Source of the DNA: Flaccisagitta enflata
Lineage: Eukaryota > Chaetognatha > Sagittoidea > Aphragmophora
DNA length: 64,000 nt
Assembly (NCBI GenBank): GCA_965153355.1
Contig: OZ231127.1
Coordinates: 3,906,001-3,970,000, forward strand
Reading direction: 5' to 3'
In this document: piece after piece, positions 1 to 14,459 of the stretch
Numbering within the stretch: the stretch's first letter is position 1
Layout: every line of letters starts with the position of its first letter
Notes under the pieces: generated by a model
The model's input: only the letters and a program-made list of their open reading frames with translations
Told to the model about the DNA's origin: nothing
The model's database searches: none
Program-made: the position numbers and the translations under genes

Positions 1-1429
1 CAGATAGTTTCAATCTTGGATCATTTGACTTAAATGCAAGAACCTCCAACAAGGCCGGATATAAGGCTGCCCCAGTTGCATGCGGGTAGAAGGGGGAGTA
101 TTTAGGCAGGAGTGAGATTAAAGACCACACGGACAAAAAAAACCGACTAATAAATCAACAAAGCAGATTATAAAGTCGCGTGCATGGGACTAAAAGAAAT
201 TCATTTTAAAGACATCTATGCATCCGTACAGCTGGGTGCACTTTTTAGTTGCGTGCAACACGACTCTGCACCCAGCTTTGTCGGTCCGTCGGTCCATCCA
301 TCCGTCCGTCCATCCGTTGGTCCGTCCGTCAGTCCATTGGTCCGTCGGCCCGGCGCACTTTACTTTTTTGGCGTTTATGGGGTTTTTGGCTATACCGCTC
401 TTGCCCAAATGCTCCACTGACCTCAAATATGGCCCCTGCCCACCCGTTAAAGAGTCGCGCACACACGACTAAAAAAAGAAAGAATGATAGGCAATGCATC
501 AGCAAAAAAGTCGCCAGTTTCGAAAAACGATGTAAACAAAAGTAGCTAAAAGTAGTACCCAGTTGCGCATTTTGTTTCTTATCACACATCAATTCCAAAG
601 ATACCATTGGCTCAGGAAAAGTTCAAATATTTGCGCGAACTTTCATTGAAACATTTTTTAATTTCCGGTTTCAAAATAGAAACTCAAAACAGAAAAACAG
701 TAAAATCTAGGACCTTAAAATTAGGCTATTTTACTGGCGGCTCATGATTGCTGATGCATATAAGTCTGTTGTGTCCGTATTCATCTCACGTTGAACTGTA
801 AATGTGATCAATCCTACGGATGATCCCATGAAAAGAACCTCGAGTTAGATTCTTTTGATGCAAATACGTTTTAGTGGAAATGGAAGTCCTACATCAGCTG
901 AAATCATCGTGACTTAATTTGAAACTGAAGTTCGGATCATAGACGATTCTAATTCGCCAAATATAGGTAATAATTAGGGTGTGCAAAGAACATTTTGTTT
1001 TTAATATATGAATGTGAATCTGTTATGTTTATTGGTCAGTTGGTCAGTTGGTCAGATTTTACTTTTCTAGGATTTATGCAAGCCAGACCTCTTGATTATG
1101 ATTTTCTTCCGGGCAGCAGAATTTGTATTCAAAGATCTTCTGACATACCTTCTTGACTAACACAAAACATTAAGTTACCATCAAACGGGATTTCAGCTTT
1201 CAAAAATGTATTCAAATTCATCCTTATTTCTCCTAAAATGGGTTTGAAGACACTTGGATCGTTGATAAATCTTAATTGCATGAACGCGACTCTGCTCTGT
1301 CACTCCATCCATCTGTCAGTCTATCCATCCATCACATTTTTAAATGTTTGACTTTTTTGGGTGTTTCAAATTAAAACAGGTCGTTTCTAAAGTAAAATTT
1401 GAATCTCTTGTTCAGTTGGTTGGGAGGGA

Positions 1430-2713
1430 TAAAGGAAGAAGGGAAGGAAGGAGGGAAGGAAGGAAGGAAAGAATGGCAGGAAGAGATTGAGGAAGGAAGG
1501 AATGAAATGAGGTAGGGAGGAAGGAAAGAAGGCAAGAAGGATTTTGTACGTATGTGGTTGCGTGAGTAATTGTAAAATGGAGCACATGACTGTTGGCCTG
1601 TGGAGCATATTTTTTTTTCAAATTCGATTTTGAAAATTTCCATTTCATGATTCTAAAAAAGCAAATGCCCTTTCTTTTATTTTCTTTTTGTAATCTTTTT
1701 CTCTACTTTTTTTCACAATTTGATTTTTCTTCATTTTTTTTCTTTTTTTTTTTTCCTTTTTCCTTTCCCTTTCTTTTTTTTCTTTTCTCTTCTTTTTTCT
1801 CTTCCTTCTTTTCCTTCTTTTCCTTTTTTTCCTTTTCCTTTTCTCTTTTTCCTTCCCAAACCTTCCGACATAACCCCTTCCCTTCCAAGCAGCGGCGCTG
1901 CACGCTGCAACATAATCAAGAGGTCTGATGCAAGCAGTTACCCATGCCTATGATATACTAATGAGTTTTTTTTATCATTGCCCTCGCCACTCTTTACACA
2001 ATAACTATGAAAAAATCATAAGCAACAGACTAAAATTTATTCAGTCACTAAGTCAGTGTCTTTTTGATAAATCATAATATCTATTTATGAGAAAAAAATG
2101 CAAAAGGTTCCATCATGTACCAAATTTTGAACCACATTTTAGTCTATGACACGCTGTGTCGGTCTGGCTGTCTGTTGGTCAGTGGGTCTGTTGGTCGCAT
2201 CATTGCCCTTGCCCAATCATCTGTTTACTGTCTTGCCGTGTATCCGGCCTTGTTGTGACACAAGCCTGCAGTTACGTGTCTCGTCGAATCTCCTGGTTTT
2301 GCAGCAAGTCATACGAAATTCACTACAGAATAACAGACTGACCAACGGACCAACAAATAGATTGAATTATACAATCAGCACATTTTTGCTCACAAGCAGT
2401 TCCAAATGACGTTTTGAATTTATGGGTCTCTTGGGATCCATTATTGTGAGGTTTCACTGAAGCGGGAAAACTTGGAAAGAAAGGAAATGCGAGTGAGTGA
2501 TATGACGGAGGTAATAGATATGACAAAAGGTGAGAACAAGAGGGAATGAGCGAATGAGTGAGCAAATGAGCGAGCGAATGAGCGGCCGAGTGAGTTGAGA
2601 GAGTGAGTGATGTGAAGAAGATAATGGATATGACACGAGATGAGAACTAGTAGGTTATGAGCAAGTAACGCGGGATTACAAAATCGTCGCAAACGGGAGC
2701 GTAGGGGCGTGTG

Positions 2714-2805
<92 letters not shown>
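1430..2805. repeat. Purine/pyrimidine tracts and AC microsatellite
   Basis: GGAAGGAA tract 1430-1540, T-rich CTTTTTT tract 1670-1855, GAGTGAGCGAATGAGC units 2495-2610, AC dinucleotide 2719-2805. No gene is visible in 1-3370 apart from degenerate A-type fragments near 48-150, 240-475 and 1281-1385, and a ~128-bp GGTGGGTTGGGTGGTTTGAG repeat at 3017-3330. Confidence 0.85.
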
Positions 2806-2806
<1 letters not shown>

Positions 2807-3516
2807 CAACAACGGCCATTTGAATGCGCGTTTTCAAACTTCATACAACCCAAATGTGACGGACTGATGGATGGACGGCGAGACAGACCGACCAACCAAC
2901 GGACATATCAAGCTATTCCGCGACAAAAAAATAGGTGACAAATGCTTTCACCGAAGAAATGTTGGAGACAAAGAAATAAACTGGAGTGCAGGAGAAAGTG
3001 ACGGTTCGCGAAGAAGGTGGGTTGGGTGGTTTGAGTTGGTTGGTTGGTGGTTTTTCCAAGCTGGGGATGGTTTTGCCTCACGTTGATGGTACTTTAGGTG
3101 GGTAGGGTGGTTTGAGTTGGTTGGTTAATCGTTTTTCCAAGTCGGTGATGGTTTTGATTCACGATGATGGTGATTAAGGTGGGTTGGGTGGTTTGAGTCG
3201 GTTGGTTGGTGTTTTTTTCAAGTCGGGGATGGTTTTGCTTCTCGTTGATGGTAATTTAGGTGGGTAGGGTGGTTTGAGTTGGTTGGTTAGTGGTTTTTCA
3301 AAGTCGGGGGTGGTTTTGCTTCACGGTGATGGTGATGGTAGGAAAGCGAGTGAAGAGCGGGAGGCAAAGGAACTAGGTTGCTTTTACGTTCAAACGGACA
3401 TGGAAGGGGCAAGATGCTTGCAAAGAAGGCAGAGGGGGCGCAGGCGGGAGTAAGCAGGGCAATATGTGGTCAGCGATACCCGTTGCCCTGCTTTGCATGG
3501 TTGTTAATTGGAAGCA

Positions 3517-3881
3517 GGGCAGCGGCCCCTAAGGGTACAAAGTCCTGTAGAACACAGGGGGACTTTTGTTCATCCGTCCGTCCGTCCATCGATCAGTCCC
3601 TCCCAGGCCCTCTCAGGCCTTGAATCTGCGAGGGCAGATTTAAGGCCTGAGAGGACAAGTTTCAGGCCTGAGAAAGCGGATTTCAGGCCTGAGAGGGCAG
3701 ATACAAGGCCTGAGAAGGCAGATTTCAAGCCTGAGAGGGCAGATTTCAAGCCTGATAGGGCCAAATTTCAGGCCTTAGAGGGCCTGGGGGGGACTAATGA
3801 ATGAATGGATGAACGGACGAATGGACAAACGAAAGTCCCCCTGTGTTCTACAGGACTTCGTCCCCTTTGGAGCTGCTGCCC
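3517..3881. mobile_element. Hairpin MITE-like element with tandem repeat core
   Basis: Left arm GGGCAGCGGCCCCTAAGGGT then ACAAAGTCCTGTAGAACACA; the right arm is its inverted copy (TGTGTTCTACAGGACTTCGT ... GCTGCTGCCC). The core has about eight ~22-bp AGGCCTGAGAGGGCAGATTT-type units that are partly self-complementary. Further copies of the arms lie at 34467-35040 and 29262-29340. Confidence 0.8.
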
Positions 3882-4198
3882 AAAAAGAGGGGGGAGTGGA
3901 AAGGGTGCGTGGACATGAGGAAGGGTGTAGAAAGGGGTATGAATGAGGAAAAGAAGGAATACAGGGTGAGGATAAAGAGGAGATTCAGTATTAGAGGGAA
4001 AATGAGAAAGGGGGGGGTTAAAAGGGTGGGAATAAAGAGGGGAGAAGGAAAGGATGGAAATAAAGAGGAGAATGGTTTTCTGAAAAAGAAAGCCTCCATT
4101 TGGATCACTGATTGCGCGTAGTTGAATGAACGGCTTTTCTCAAAGACTCCTTTTTTTTTCTTTTTTTTGCTGCCGTTTCCTTATTTCATTTTCCTTAT

Positions 4199-4881
4199 GT
4201 TTTTAGTCGCGTGCTACGCGATTCTGTAAAGCAGTTTTCGGTCAGTCTGTCCATCCGTCCGTCCATCTTTCACGAAGTTGTTAGAAAGGTTTTTTTTCAA
4301 ATGTTTAAAAGACATTTTAATGTTTTTAAAGCACCCACTTGTTGTCTTGTGCTGTCTGTCTGTCTGTCTGTCTGTTGGTTTGTTTGTCTCAAAGTTATTT
4401 TAAAGGTTTTTTTTTTTGGGGGGGGGGGGTGGAAGTAGAAATTTGGAGATTGATTCAAAAGTCATTTTTTATGAAAGTTAAACAACATAGCTACTTTACA
4501 CTATGTTTTAATTCTGTCTGTCTCCCTGTCTTTCTGTCCAACTTTTTCTAAAAGTGCCGATGCACGCTTATGTTGGTCTAATGACCTTGATTTCTCTCTC
4601 TCTCTGTTATCTTTCCTTATTTTTAGTTGCGTGCTACGCGACTCAATAAGCCACTTTGTCGGTCGGTCCGTCGGTCCTTCGGTCGGTCCGTCGGTCGGTC
4701 TGTCACAAAGTCGTTTTTAAGGCTTTTTATCGCGTTTTTGATGGCTCTAAATGGCAGAGAAGAAACTTGGAGAAGTAAAAAGCTTTTTAAAAAGTGCTTT
4801 TTTAAAAAAAATATGTCCGTCTGTCAGCCTGACATTTTTTGCAAGTGCCGACGCACGCGACTTAGGTCTAATGACCTTGTT
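4199..4881 (+). mobile_element. Two D-type elements in tandem (4199-4592; 4620-4881)
   Basis: Both open TTTTTAGTYGCGTGCTACGCGA, continue through GTCGGTCCGTC or GTCCATCCGTC tracts and poly-T, and close with AAGTGCCGACGCACGCGACT then TAGGTCTAATGACCTTG (the first copy is diverged). The ends differ from the A and B types only in the last 20-25 bases. Confidence 0.6.
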
Positions 4882-5377
4882 TCCCTTTCAAGTGTCTATC
4901 ATGGGTTTCAGTCTTGATGTGTTTTTGCTGACTGCTTAACTATCAGTTTCTACGTCACCGTCAGCAACAAGTCTGTCAGTAATTCCTCTTTGTCAGCTAC
5001 TTCTCTGTCAGCAATTCCTCTTTGTCAGCTACTTCTCTGTCAGCAATTCCTCTCTCTCAGCTATGTCTATGATGGCATGGTCTCTGTCAGCAATATCTTA
5101 GTCAGCAATGTCTATGTCAGCATCATTGCACTTCCTTGTCAGCAACAGTCCTGTCAAAAATGACTTTGTCAGCAATGTCTTTCTCATGAACATCTCTCGC
5201 AGCATCTCCCTCGTTACAATGTCCCTGTCAGCAACAGATCTGCCAAAAACGTCTCTGTCAACATTGATCAAAGGCAGCAAAGAGACTGCATGTCAGACCC
5301 CGCTCTGCGATGTTATTGTTTGGCTTTTGTTTGTATGTACACAGTACAACTTGGTCTGTTAGTCTGTCTGCTTGTCC

Positions 5378-5479
<102 letters not shown>

Positions 5480-5559
5480 TCTAAGAATCTTGATCAAGAC
5501 ATGGAGGCGCGAACATTAAACGTTACTACGCCTCCTTTTTTCGTCTTTTGTGGGCTGAT

Positions 5560-6175
5560 TCGTGATTACCTGCCAAGATTGTGATTCGTGATTCGTGATT
5601 CGTGATTACCTGCCAAGATTGTGATTCGTGATTCGTGATTCGTGATAACCTGCCAAGATTGTGATTCGTGATTCGTGATTACCTGCCAAGATTGTGATTC
5701 GTGATTCGTGATTACCTGCCAAGATTGTGATTCGTGATTCGTGATTACCTGCCAAGATTGTGATTCGTGATTCGTGATTACCTGGCAAGATTGTGATTCG
5801 TGATTCGTGATTACCTGCCAAGATTGTGATTCGTGATTACCTGCCAAGATTGATATTCGTGATTCGTGATTACCTGCCAAGATTGTGATTCGTGATTACC
5901 TGCCAAGTTTGTGATTCGTGATTCGTGATTACCTGCCAAGATTGTGATTCGTGATTTGTGATTACCTGCCAAGATTGTGATTCGTGATTACCTGCCAAGA
6001 TTGTGATTCGTGATTCTTGATTCGTGATTACCTGCCAAGATTGTGATTCGTGATTCGTGATTTGTGATTACCTGCCAAGATTGTGATTCGTGATTCGTGA
6101 TTACCTGCCAAGATTGTGATTCGTGTTTACCTGCCAAGATTGTGATTCGTGATTCGTGATTACCTGCCAAGCTCC
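5560..6175. repeat. Minisatellite of GATTACCTGCCAAGATTGTG plus GATTCGTG units
   Basis: About 16 units. Each has the invariant ATTACCTGCCAAGATTGTGATTC core followed by one to three 8-bp GTGATTC repeats, so this is a repeat within a repeat. The open minus-strand frames are artefacts. Confidence 0.92.
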
Positions 6176-6255
6176 ACTATGAAAGACTCTTTTTTTTTTT
6201 TTTGTGACAAGCTGCATGTTCTTGACTTGATGCCAAGCTCCATTATGAAAGTCTT

Positions 6256-6550
6256 TGTTTTTAGTCGCGTGCACGCGACTGTACAACCCGCTTTGTCCGT
6301 CCGTCCGTCCATCCGTCCATCCGTCCGTCCGTCCGTCCGTCCGTCCGTCCGTCCGTCCGTCCGTCCGTCCGTCCGTCTGTCCGTCCGTTGGTCTGTCGTT
6401 CCCTCACACTTTTACTTTTTTTTTATCAATTTTCTTCCCTCGGGTCATTTTAAGTAATTTAAGAGTACACTAAGTCATTCTAACTCATTCTAACTCATTC
6501 TAAGTCATTATGTAAGTCTCGCACGCGACCTATAGGTGTTGGCCTTGTTT
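6256..6550 (+). mobile_element. B-type short element, compact copy (295 bp)
   Basis: Starts TTTTTAGTCGCGTGCACGCGACTG with the palindrome at 6263-6280, then a pure TCCG tract, CACTTTTACTTTTTTT, a few GTCATTTTAAG/CTAACTCATT units, and ends AGTCTCGCACGCGACCTATA then GGTGTTGGCCTTGTTT. The first and last copies of the CGCGTG motif are inverted, like sub-terminal inverted repeats. No coding capacity. Confidence 0.8.
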
Positions 6551-7728
6551 CGTGACAAGCTGCTTGTTCTCGACTTGATGCCAAGCTATCATCTGTGTTT
6601 TTCACTGTTTCTCAATGGCATGCAGCCAAGGAATATCGTTAAGGCAGTTACAGTGTCACCCACATGAGCATTGATCACGTTGCTGAAAAGACATAGTCTT
6701 GGTGCAATGTTATCTTGTCCATTGTCATTACAATGACCTTATAATGACTGCAAATCTGCAATGAGGCGATTTCCTTACCGGAAGCAAATGAACAGCAAAG
6801 GAACACCAATAAAAACTCGCTCTTTTCATTACATAGAATAGAGGGGTAAATCCGTGGAACCAGCTTTGTTTACACTATCTGTTTTATATCAAAACATGGG
6901 TTGATTTGTTTAATTTTAGGCTCAAAATGATCAGAAAACGAAAAATTATTTTTTGACAGTGATATTGAGGACGCTGAGACGATTCGAATGATGTAAAATG
7001 TTAACAAAAAAGTATTGTTTCGATTTATGCTTAGACGTATAGAAAACATTTAAGGAGACACAGTGTAGGTGAGCGCTATTTTCGAATTTGTATCCAATCA
7101 AATCGTTTTATATTTTGTTAAACTAAGTTAAAATATGTCTTTTATATATGATTTGGACTCATTTGACACTGGGGAATGAGTGTATGTAGTTTTTTTCTCC
7201 AAAAATTTAATGCAATATTTGCAAAAATAACTAAGGAGTTTTTAACCTGTCAGCATGGACAGATTTTTACATGGACTCGAAAAGTTCAGGGTCAGGCTTA
7301 TAGACCACCCCTTGAGGGTTCTAAAACTGTTTTTGGATGAGCTTAAATGTCACGCGGCGCCACGCGATTTGGCTTTAAGCAGGGTCTATCAGTACCAAAA
7401 ATATCAAATCAAGGGAAAAACAGAACACAATTCTTTTTTCCACTCCTTAGTACTGAAACGCATCTCCGGCCCACAAGTCAAGTGTAGAAGAAGAAGCACT
7501 GATGAATAACGGGCTCTTGGGCCCCCCAGGGGCCCCAGGGGCCCTCCTATGGGGCTCTCAAGGGTTCTAAATGTAAAAAAAAAAGAATTGAAGGAAATGA
7601 GCAAAATTCTTTTTTTTCATGAGTTATATATGAGTTAAAATGTTGTTGCAGACGGATAAGCAGGAGCGCACAACCACTCTCCAATCTCCATAGTACACAC
7701 ACACTTACACTCATACACACATGCACAC

Positions 7729-9740
<2,012 letters not shown>

Positions 9741-10592
9741 CGACTTTTGGCTATCATGGAAATGGTTCTCACGACTACAATATATTCTATCAGTTCTTCT
9801 ATCAGTTCTCCTATCCTTCCTCTGTAATACCGCATTTCTTACGCAACTGCAAATTGCCAATTCCTAAAATACATTTCAAAACCTGTTGACTTCGAATCGG
9901 ACGTTTGTCCTATGTGATTTTTAACACCTGCTTGTTTTTGCGTCTGCCGTTTCATGACAGTTTCAAACCTGTTGGTTTATGCATCTGTCAATAAATGTCA
10001 TTTCCAAACCTTTTGGTTTAGATGCGTATATGTCCCTGAATGTCATTTTGAAATCCATTGGTTTTGCATCTGTCCTTGAATGTCATTTTGAAATTGGTTG
10101 GTTTTGCATCTGTCCCTGAATGTCGTTTTGAAATTGGCGGTTTTGGGATATGTTTTTCAACGTTATTTCTATCGATAAAAAAGTGACGCGGGGTCACAAT
10201 ATCGTATCCACACCCCCACCCCCCTTCACACACACACACGAACATAGAGGAAAAGTATCTAAAACGCTCGTTTTCCAACTTTTCGACTCCATGATTACGG
10301 ACCGACGGACTGATCGACGTACCATCGGACTAACGGGCAAACCTTCTTGAAGAGTTGCGTGTCCTCAACTACAAAGGACATGGCAGGGGGTCGATGTGAA
10401 CTCGACTCAGGACCACGTGATCTTTTTACTTTGTTTTTGTTGTTTTTTCTTTTTTCTTTTTTTGTTAACGTGTAAAATTTGAGGTCATAAAAATTAGATA
10501 AGATGAGACGCGCGTCAGCAGTCCCGAGAAAACTTCAAGTTGAACTACAAGTTGGAAAGTTGGTTGGTCAGTCTATAGGTTTGTCAGTCGGT

Positions 10593-11490
10593 ACATCACA
10601 TATTAAACTAGATATCATTATATAATTTCTTCTGTTCCCCCCCCCCATTTTCAGGCGGTTATCTTATGTGATAAAGATTAAACTAGATATCATTATATTA
10701 ATTCTTCCCCTTTCCCCCCCCCCCATTTTCAGGCGGTTATCTTATGTGATATATTAAACTAGATATCATTATGTTAATTCTTCTTCTTCCCCCCCCCCCA
10801 TTTTCAGGCGGTTGTCTTACGTGACATATTAAACTAGATATCATTATATTAATTCTTCCCCTTTCCCCCACCCCCTATTTTCAGGCGGTTATCTTATGTG
10901 ATATAAACTAGATATCATTATATTAATTCTTCTTCTTCCCCCCCCCCATTTTCAGGTGGTTGTCTTACGTGACATATTAAACTAGATATCATTGAATAAT
11001 TTCTTCTTCTTCCCCCCCCCCCCCATTTTCAGGCGGTTATCTTATGTGATATAAACTAGATATCATTATATTAATTCTTCTTCTTCCCCCCCCATTTTCA
11101 GGCAGTTGTCTTACGTGACATATTAAACTAGATATCATTATATTAATTCTTCTTCCTCCCCTTCCCCCCCCCCCATTTTCAGGCGGTTGTCTTACCTGAC
11201 ATATTAAACTAAATATCATTATATTAATTCTTCTTCTTCTTCCCCCCCCCCCATTTTCAGGCGGTTGTCTTACGTGACATATTAAACTAGATATCATTAT
11301 ATTAATTCTTCTTCTTCCCCCCCCCCATTTTTAGGCGGTTGTCTTACGTGACATATTAATCTAGATATCATTATATTAATTCTTCTTCTTCCCCCCCCCC
11401 ACTTTTAGGCGGTTGTCTTACGTGACATATTAAACTAGACATCATTATATTAATTCTTCTTCTTTCCCTCTCTCCCCCCCCCCCATTTTT
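10593..11490 (+). repeat. Tandem array of 11 copies of the E2F marked-box 3' splice site
   Basis: Units of 69-84 bp each contain ATTAAACTAGATATCATTAT, a TTCTTC tract, a run of about 5-12 C, ATTTTCAG and then GCGGTTGTCTTACGTGACAT, which is the first 20 bases of the real exon. The AG of each copy ends at 10654, 10732, 10807, 10884, 10955, 11032, 11101, 11182, 11260, 11334 and 11408; the real one ends at 11492. Copies fall into two sequence types (TTATCTTATGTGAT and TTGTCTTACGTGAC) that alternate in the middle of the array, which suggests growth by a dimeric step. In most copies the exon fragment runs into TAA within eight codons. Confidence 0.95.
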
Positions 11491-11492
11491 AG

Positions 11493-11652
11493 GCGGTTGT
11501 CTTACGTGACATATCAGGACATTCGATCGGTGGGCAACTTCGCCGATCAGACTGTAATGGCTGTCAAGGCTCCTCCTGACACTCGTCTCGAAGTCCCGGA
11601 CCCGAAACAGTCCCTGCAAATCTGGCTTAAATCACAAAATGGCGCAATCGAG
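11493..11652 (+). CDS. E2F: E2F1/2/3-class transcription factor, marked-box exon (internal)
   Basis: The exon reads [16 protein letters not shown], then [17 protein letters not shown], then [13 protein letters not shown]. This is the E2F marked box, the part of animal E2Fs that follows the leucine zipper and contributes to DP dimerisation and partner binding. E2Fs control S-phase and cell-cycle genes as E2F-DP heterodimers in the nucleus. The acceptor is a C-run followed by ATTTTTAG ending at 11492. The first base (11493) completes a codon from an upstream exon. The donor is GAG|GTTGGT at 11653, phase 0, and the next exon continues VYLCPDG exactly as the family requires. The winged-helix DNA-binding domain, the DP-binding zipper and the start codon must lie upstream. 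The acceptor is preceded by an array of decoy copies of itself. Family assignment is confident; the E2F1, 2 or 3 orthology is not. Confidence 0.93.
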
Positions 11653-11769
11653 GTTGGTTTGGTGGGATTGTTTGCTTGTTTGTTTGTTTGATTTTTCGTT
11701 TGTTTGTTTGTTGGTTTGGTTGGATTGTTATTTTGAATGATTCCATGATAATGTTAAGAAAGACTTGGT

Positions 11770-11965
11770 TATTAGTCGCGTGCACGCGACTCTATAACCC
11801 GCCATGTCGGTCGGTCTGTCAGTTGGTCGTTATTAGCTTTTTTTGCGTTTTCAGGCGTCCTTTGCATTACTGCTCCTACCCAAATGCTTAAGTTAGCCTT
11901 TTTCATCACTGCCCCTGGCCATCCGGACGCGATTTCGGTAGCCGTGTATCCGGCCTTGTTTTTGA
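11770..11965 (+). mobile_element. A-type short element in an E2F intron
   Basis: TTAGTCGCGTGCACGCGACT at 11773-11792, CCGCCATGTCGGTCGGTCTG, GCGTTTTCAGGCG, CTGCTCCTACCCAAATGC, and the A-type end GGTAGCCGTGTATCCGGCCT then TGTTTTT. About 195 bp, no coding capacity. Confidence 0.75.
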
Positions 11966-12486
11966 CCACAAAGGATGGTTGTGATGGGTCCGGATTAAAC
12001 ACCATTGAGAACTCAAAAGGCTCTCATCCTTTCGTTAGATAGGGGTTGAGTAGTAATGTTTTCCAACTTTCACATCATACAGACAGAGACAGATGTACAT
12101 AAATCTGCATTTAAAGTTATTGTTCAAACCATATTCTACCATGCCAATAGATAGTCACAGACGATTGGGCAGAGGCGGCAATCGCCATGAAAGTTGATCG
12201 AGGTAGATTGACCGACGTACCAACGGACTGAAGAACCAACGGACTGACGTACCAACGGACTGACGATCTGACGGACGGACGGACTGACGAACAAAACAAC
12301 TGACCAAACAGTGCCTTAAAAAGTCTCCTGTTTGTACTCAAATCGCGTTCCGCTGGGCAAGAGTGGTGACAGAGAAGGTCACTAGGGCATTTAGGCAGGA
12401 GCAGTGAACCAACCAACCGATCAACCGACAGACTGACATAATGGGGTGTATAGGGTCGCGTAGCACGCGGTTAAAAAAGAAGCATA

Positions 12487-12819
12487 TACCGTATTTTCTC
12501 TAAAAAGCGCCCCGGGCGCTTTTGAAATTGAAATATGACTTTGCTTTTTAACCCTCCAAATAGCGCCCTCTTTGTATTGAAGATAAATTATTATTCGATC
12601 CATCTTTTTCATGAAAGGCAATCAAAATGCTAAATTTGACTTGAAATAGAGATATTCATTGCATATATCTGTTAGAAAGTGAAAATAGCTCATTGTGTTG
12701 TGTTTTTACATCATTTTACTTTATATTTCTATGCAAATCTTTTCTGAAGAGTGTGACACTAAGAAAAACAATGGGGGGCGCATTTTGGAGGGGGGGCGCT
12801 TTATGGAGAAACTACGGTA
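12487..12819. mobile_element. MITE with TACCGTATTTTCTCTAAAAA ends
   Basis: 333 bp, ends TACCGTATTTTCTCTAAAAA then GCGCCCC and GGGGGGCGCTTTATGGAGAA then ACTACGGTA. AT-rich centre with no frame. Same family as 18587-18937. Confidence 0.75.
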
Positions 12820-13037
12820 ATCAAACTATCATAGTCTATCATGGCAACTGTTAAGCTAGCCTTTATGATAATTGACGGATTCGGACACATCTTCTTTTAG
12901 AGGTGCGAGGACGCATCTAACAATGCTGGGTAATGGCCACCCCAGAAGCGCGCGCGTGGGCAGGGGCAGTGATAAAGAAGGTTATTAGAGCATTGGGGCC
13001 TCTTCACTTAAGATTCGCGTGGTAAGGTAAAGAATTC

Positions 13038-13040
<3 letters not shown>

Positions 13041-13133
<93 letters not shown>

Positions 13134-13414
13134 CAGAGACAGAGACAGAGAGAGAGAGAGAGTTTCAAACGCGGATGGGTCTGGACTCACGCACGCTCGC
13201 ACACAAGCCGACGATGCCCGATCATCATCATTCGGCTTTTCAGTCATGTCGTGCGTCTCTTATACATGAAAATGAGGAAAGAGAGGAAGAGAGAGATGAG
13301 GCTCATCATTGATGGGTTCTTGGTGAAGGGAGAGGAGGTGGAGAAAAAGGAGAAGGAGAAGAAGAAGAAGAAGAAGAAGAAGAAGAAGAAGAAGAAGAAG
13401 AAGAAGAGGAAGGA

Positions 13415-13449
<35 letters not shown>

Positions 13450-13505
13450 AGAAGAAGAAGAAGAAGAAGAAGAAGAAGAAGAAGAAGAAGAAGAAGAAGA
13501 AGAAG
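13041..13505. repeat. AG microsatellite and long GAA/AAG tract in E2F intron
   Basis: AG tract 13041-13162 (with AGAGAC inserts), then GAA triplets from 13352 to 13505, interrupted by a few AGG. The GAA tract is purine on the + (sense) strand. Confidence 0.95.
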
Positions 13506-13783
13506 ATGAAGAAGACGAAGATGGAGAAATAGAAGAAATAATTGGGTCGGGGGCTCGGGGCAGTGATGCAAAAACTACCCACAGAGGAAAGGAACGAACT
13601 AAGCGATATACCAACGACAACGACATAGTGGCAGTTGGGAAAAGTTAAGAAATAGTAATAAGTTATGATAGTAAAAGACAGAGATGAAAGACCTTGATAG
13701 CCGTAGAGAGGAATAAAAGAAAAGAACTGAAAAAATGTTAATAAGTGAAGAGAAGTCCAGGAAGATTAATTTTAAAGAGGAGG

Positions 13784-14013
13784 AAAACAAGGCCAACACC
13801 TATAAGTCGCGTGCGAGACTTACAGATTGACTTAAAATGACTTAGAATGACTTAAAATGATTTAGTAATAGTATACCCTAAAATGACTTACAATGATTTA
13901 AAGAAATAAAATTGATAAAAAAAATAAAAGTGTGACCGACCGACCAACCAACGGACCAACCAACGGACGGATGGACAAAGCGGGGTGTAGAGTCGCGTGC
14001 ACGCGACTAAAAA
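13784..14013 (-). mobile_element. B-type short element, reverse copy (230 bp)
   Basis: AAACAAGGCCAACACCTATA at the left and the palindrome AGTCGCGTGCACGCGACT at 13991-14008. The interior is a handful of AAAATGACTTA units plus GACCGACCAACC. Same ends as the copies at 6256, 37316 and 42455. Confidence 0.8.
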
Positions 14014-14459
14014 CATTCCTGAAGAGATAAATTATCTGGGGAGTGATGGGGAAAGAGATGGAAGTCGGTGGCCCACAGTGCACAGAATCAGAACAAAATA
14101 AGACGGTGGCCCACAAAGCACAAAATCTGATGATGAATGTCCGGTTGTGGGATGCCACGGCACAAATTTGCAGCCACATTGCCGTACTGTATTGAACAAA
14201 ATTTGCCGGCCTATGGAGATCTATCTTATTGACATAGTAAAATAAACTGTTTGGCATCCCGTCCTTTCTTTTGTCCATTTGGATCAATTGTATTACGCAA
14301 ATTCTATATTTTGAATCTGATACAAGGGGGCTTAGTTTACAACACATAGATGCCATCTATGTGTTGACTGGCCTCATCTATCATGAAATTTGGCTAAATG
14401 TGCTGAGGCCGCTTCTTCCGTCTTTATTCCACTCGCGCTTGACACCGGATCACGGAATC

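Noticed and set aside
7255-7509. 84-residue frame MDRFLHGLEKFRVRL...
   Set aside because: No family, no splice sites, and it ends beside a GGGGCCCC-rich repeat; chance is more likely.
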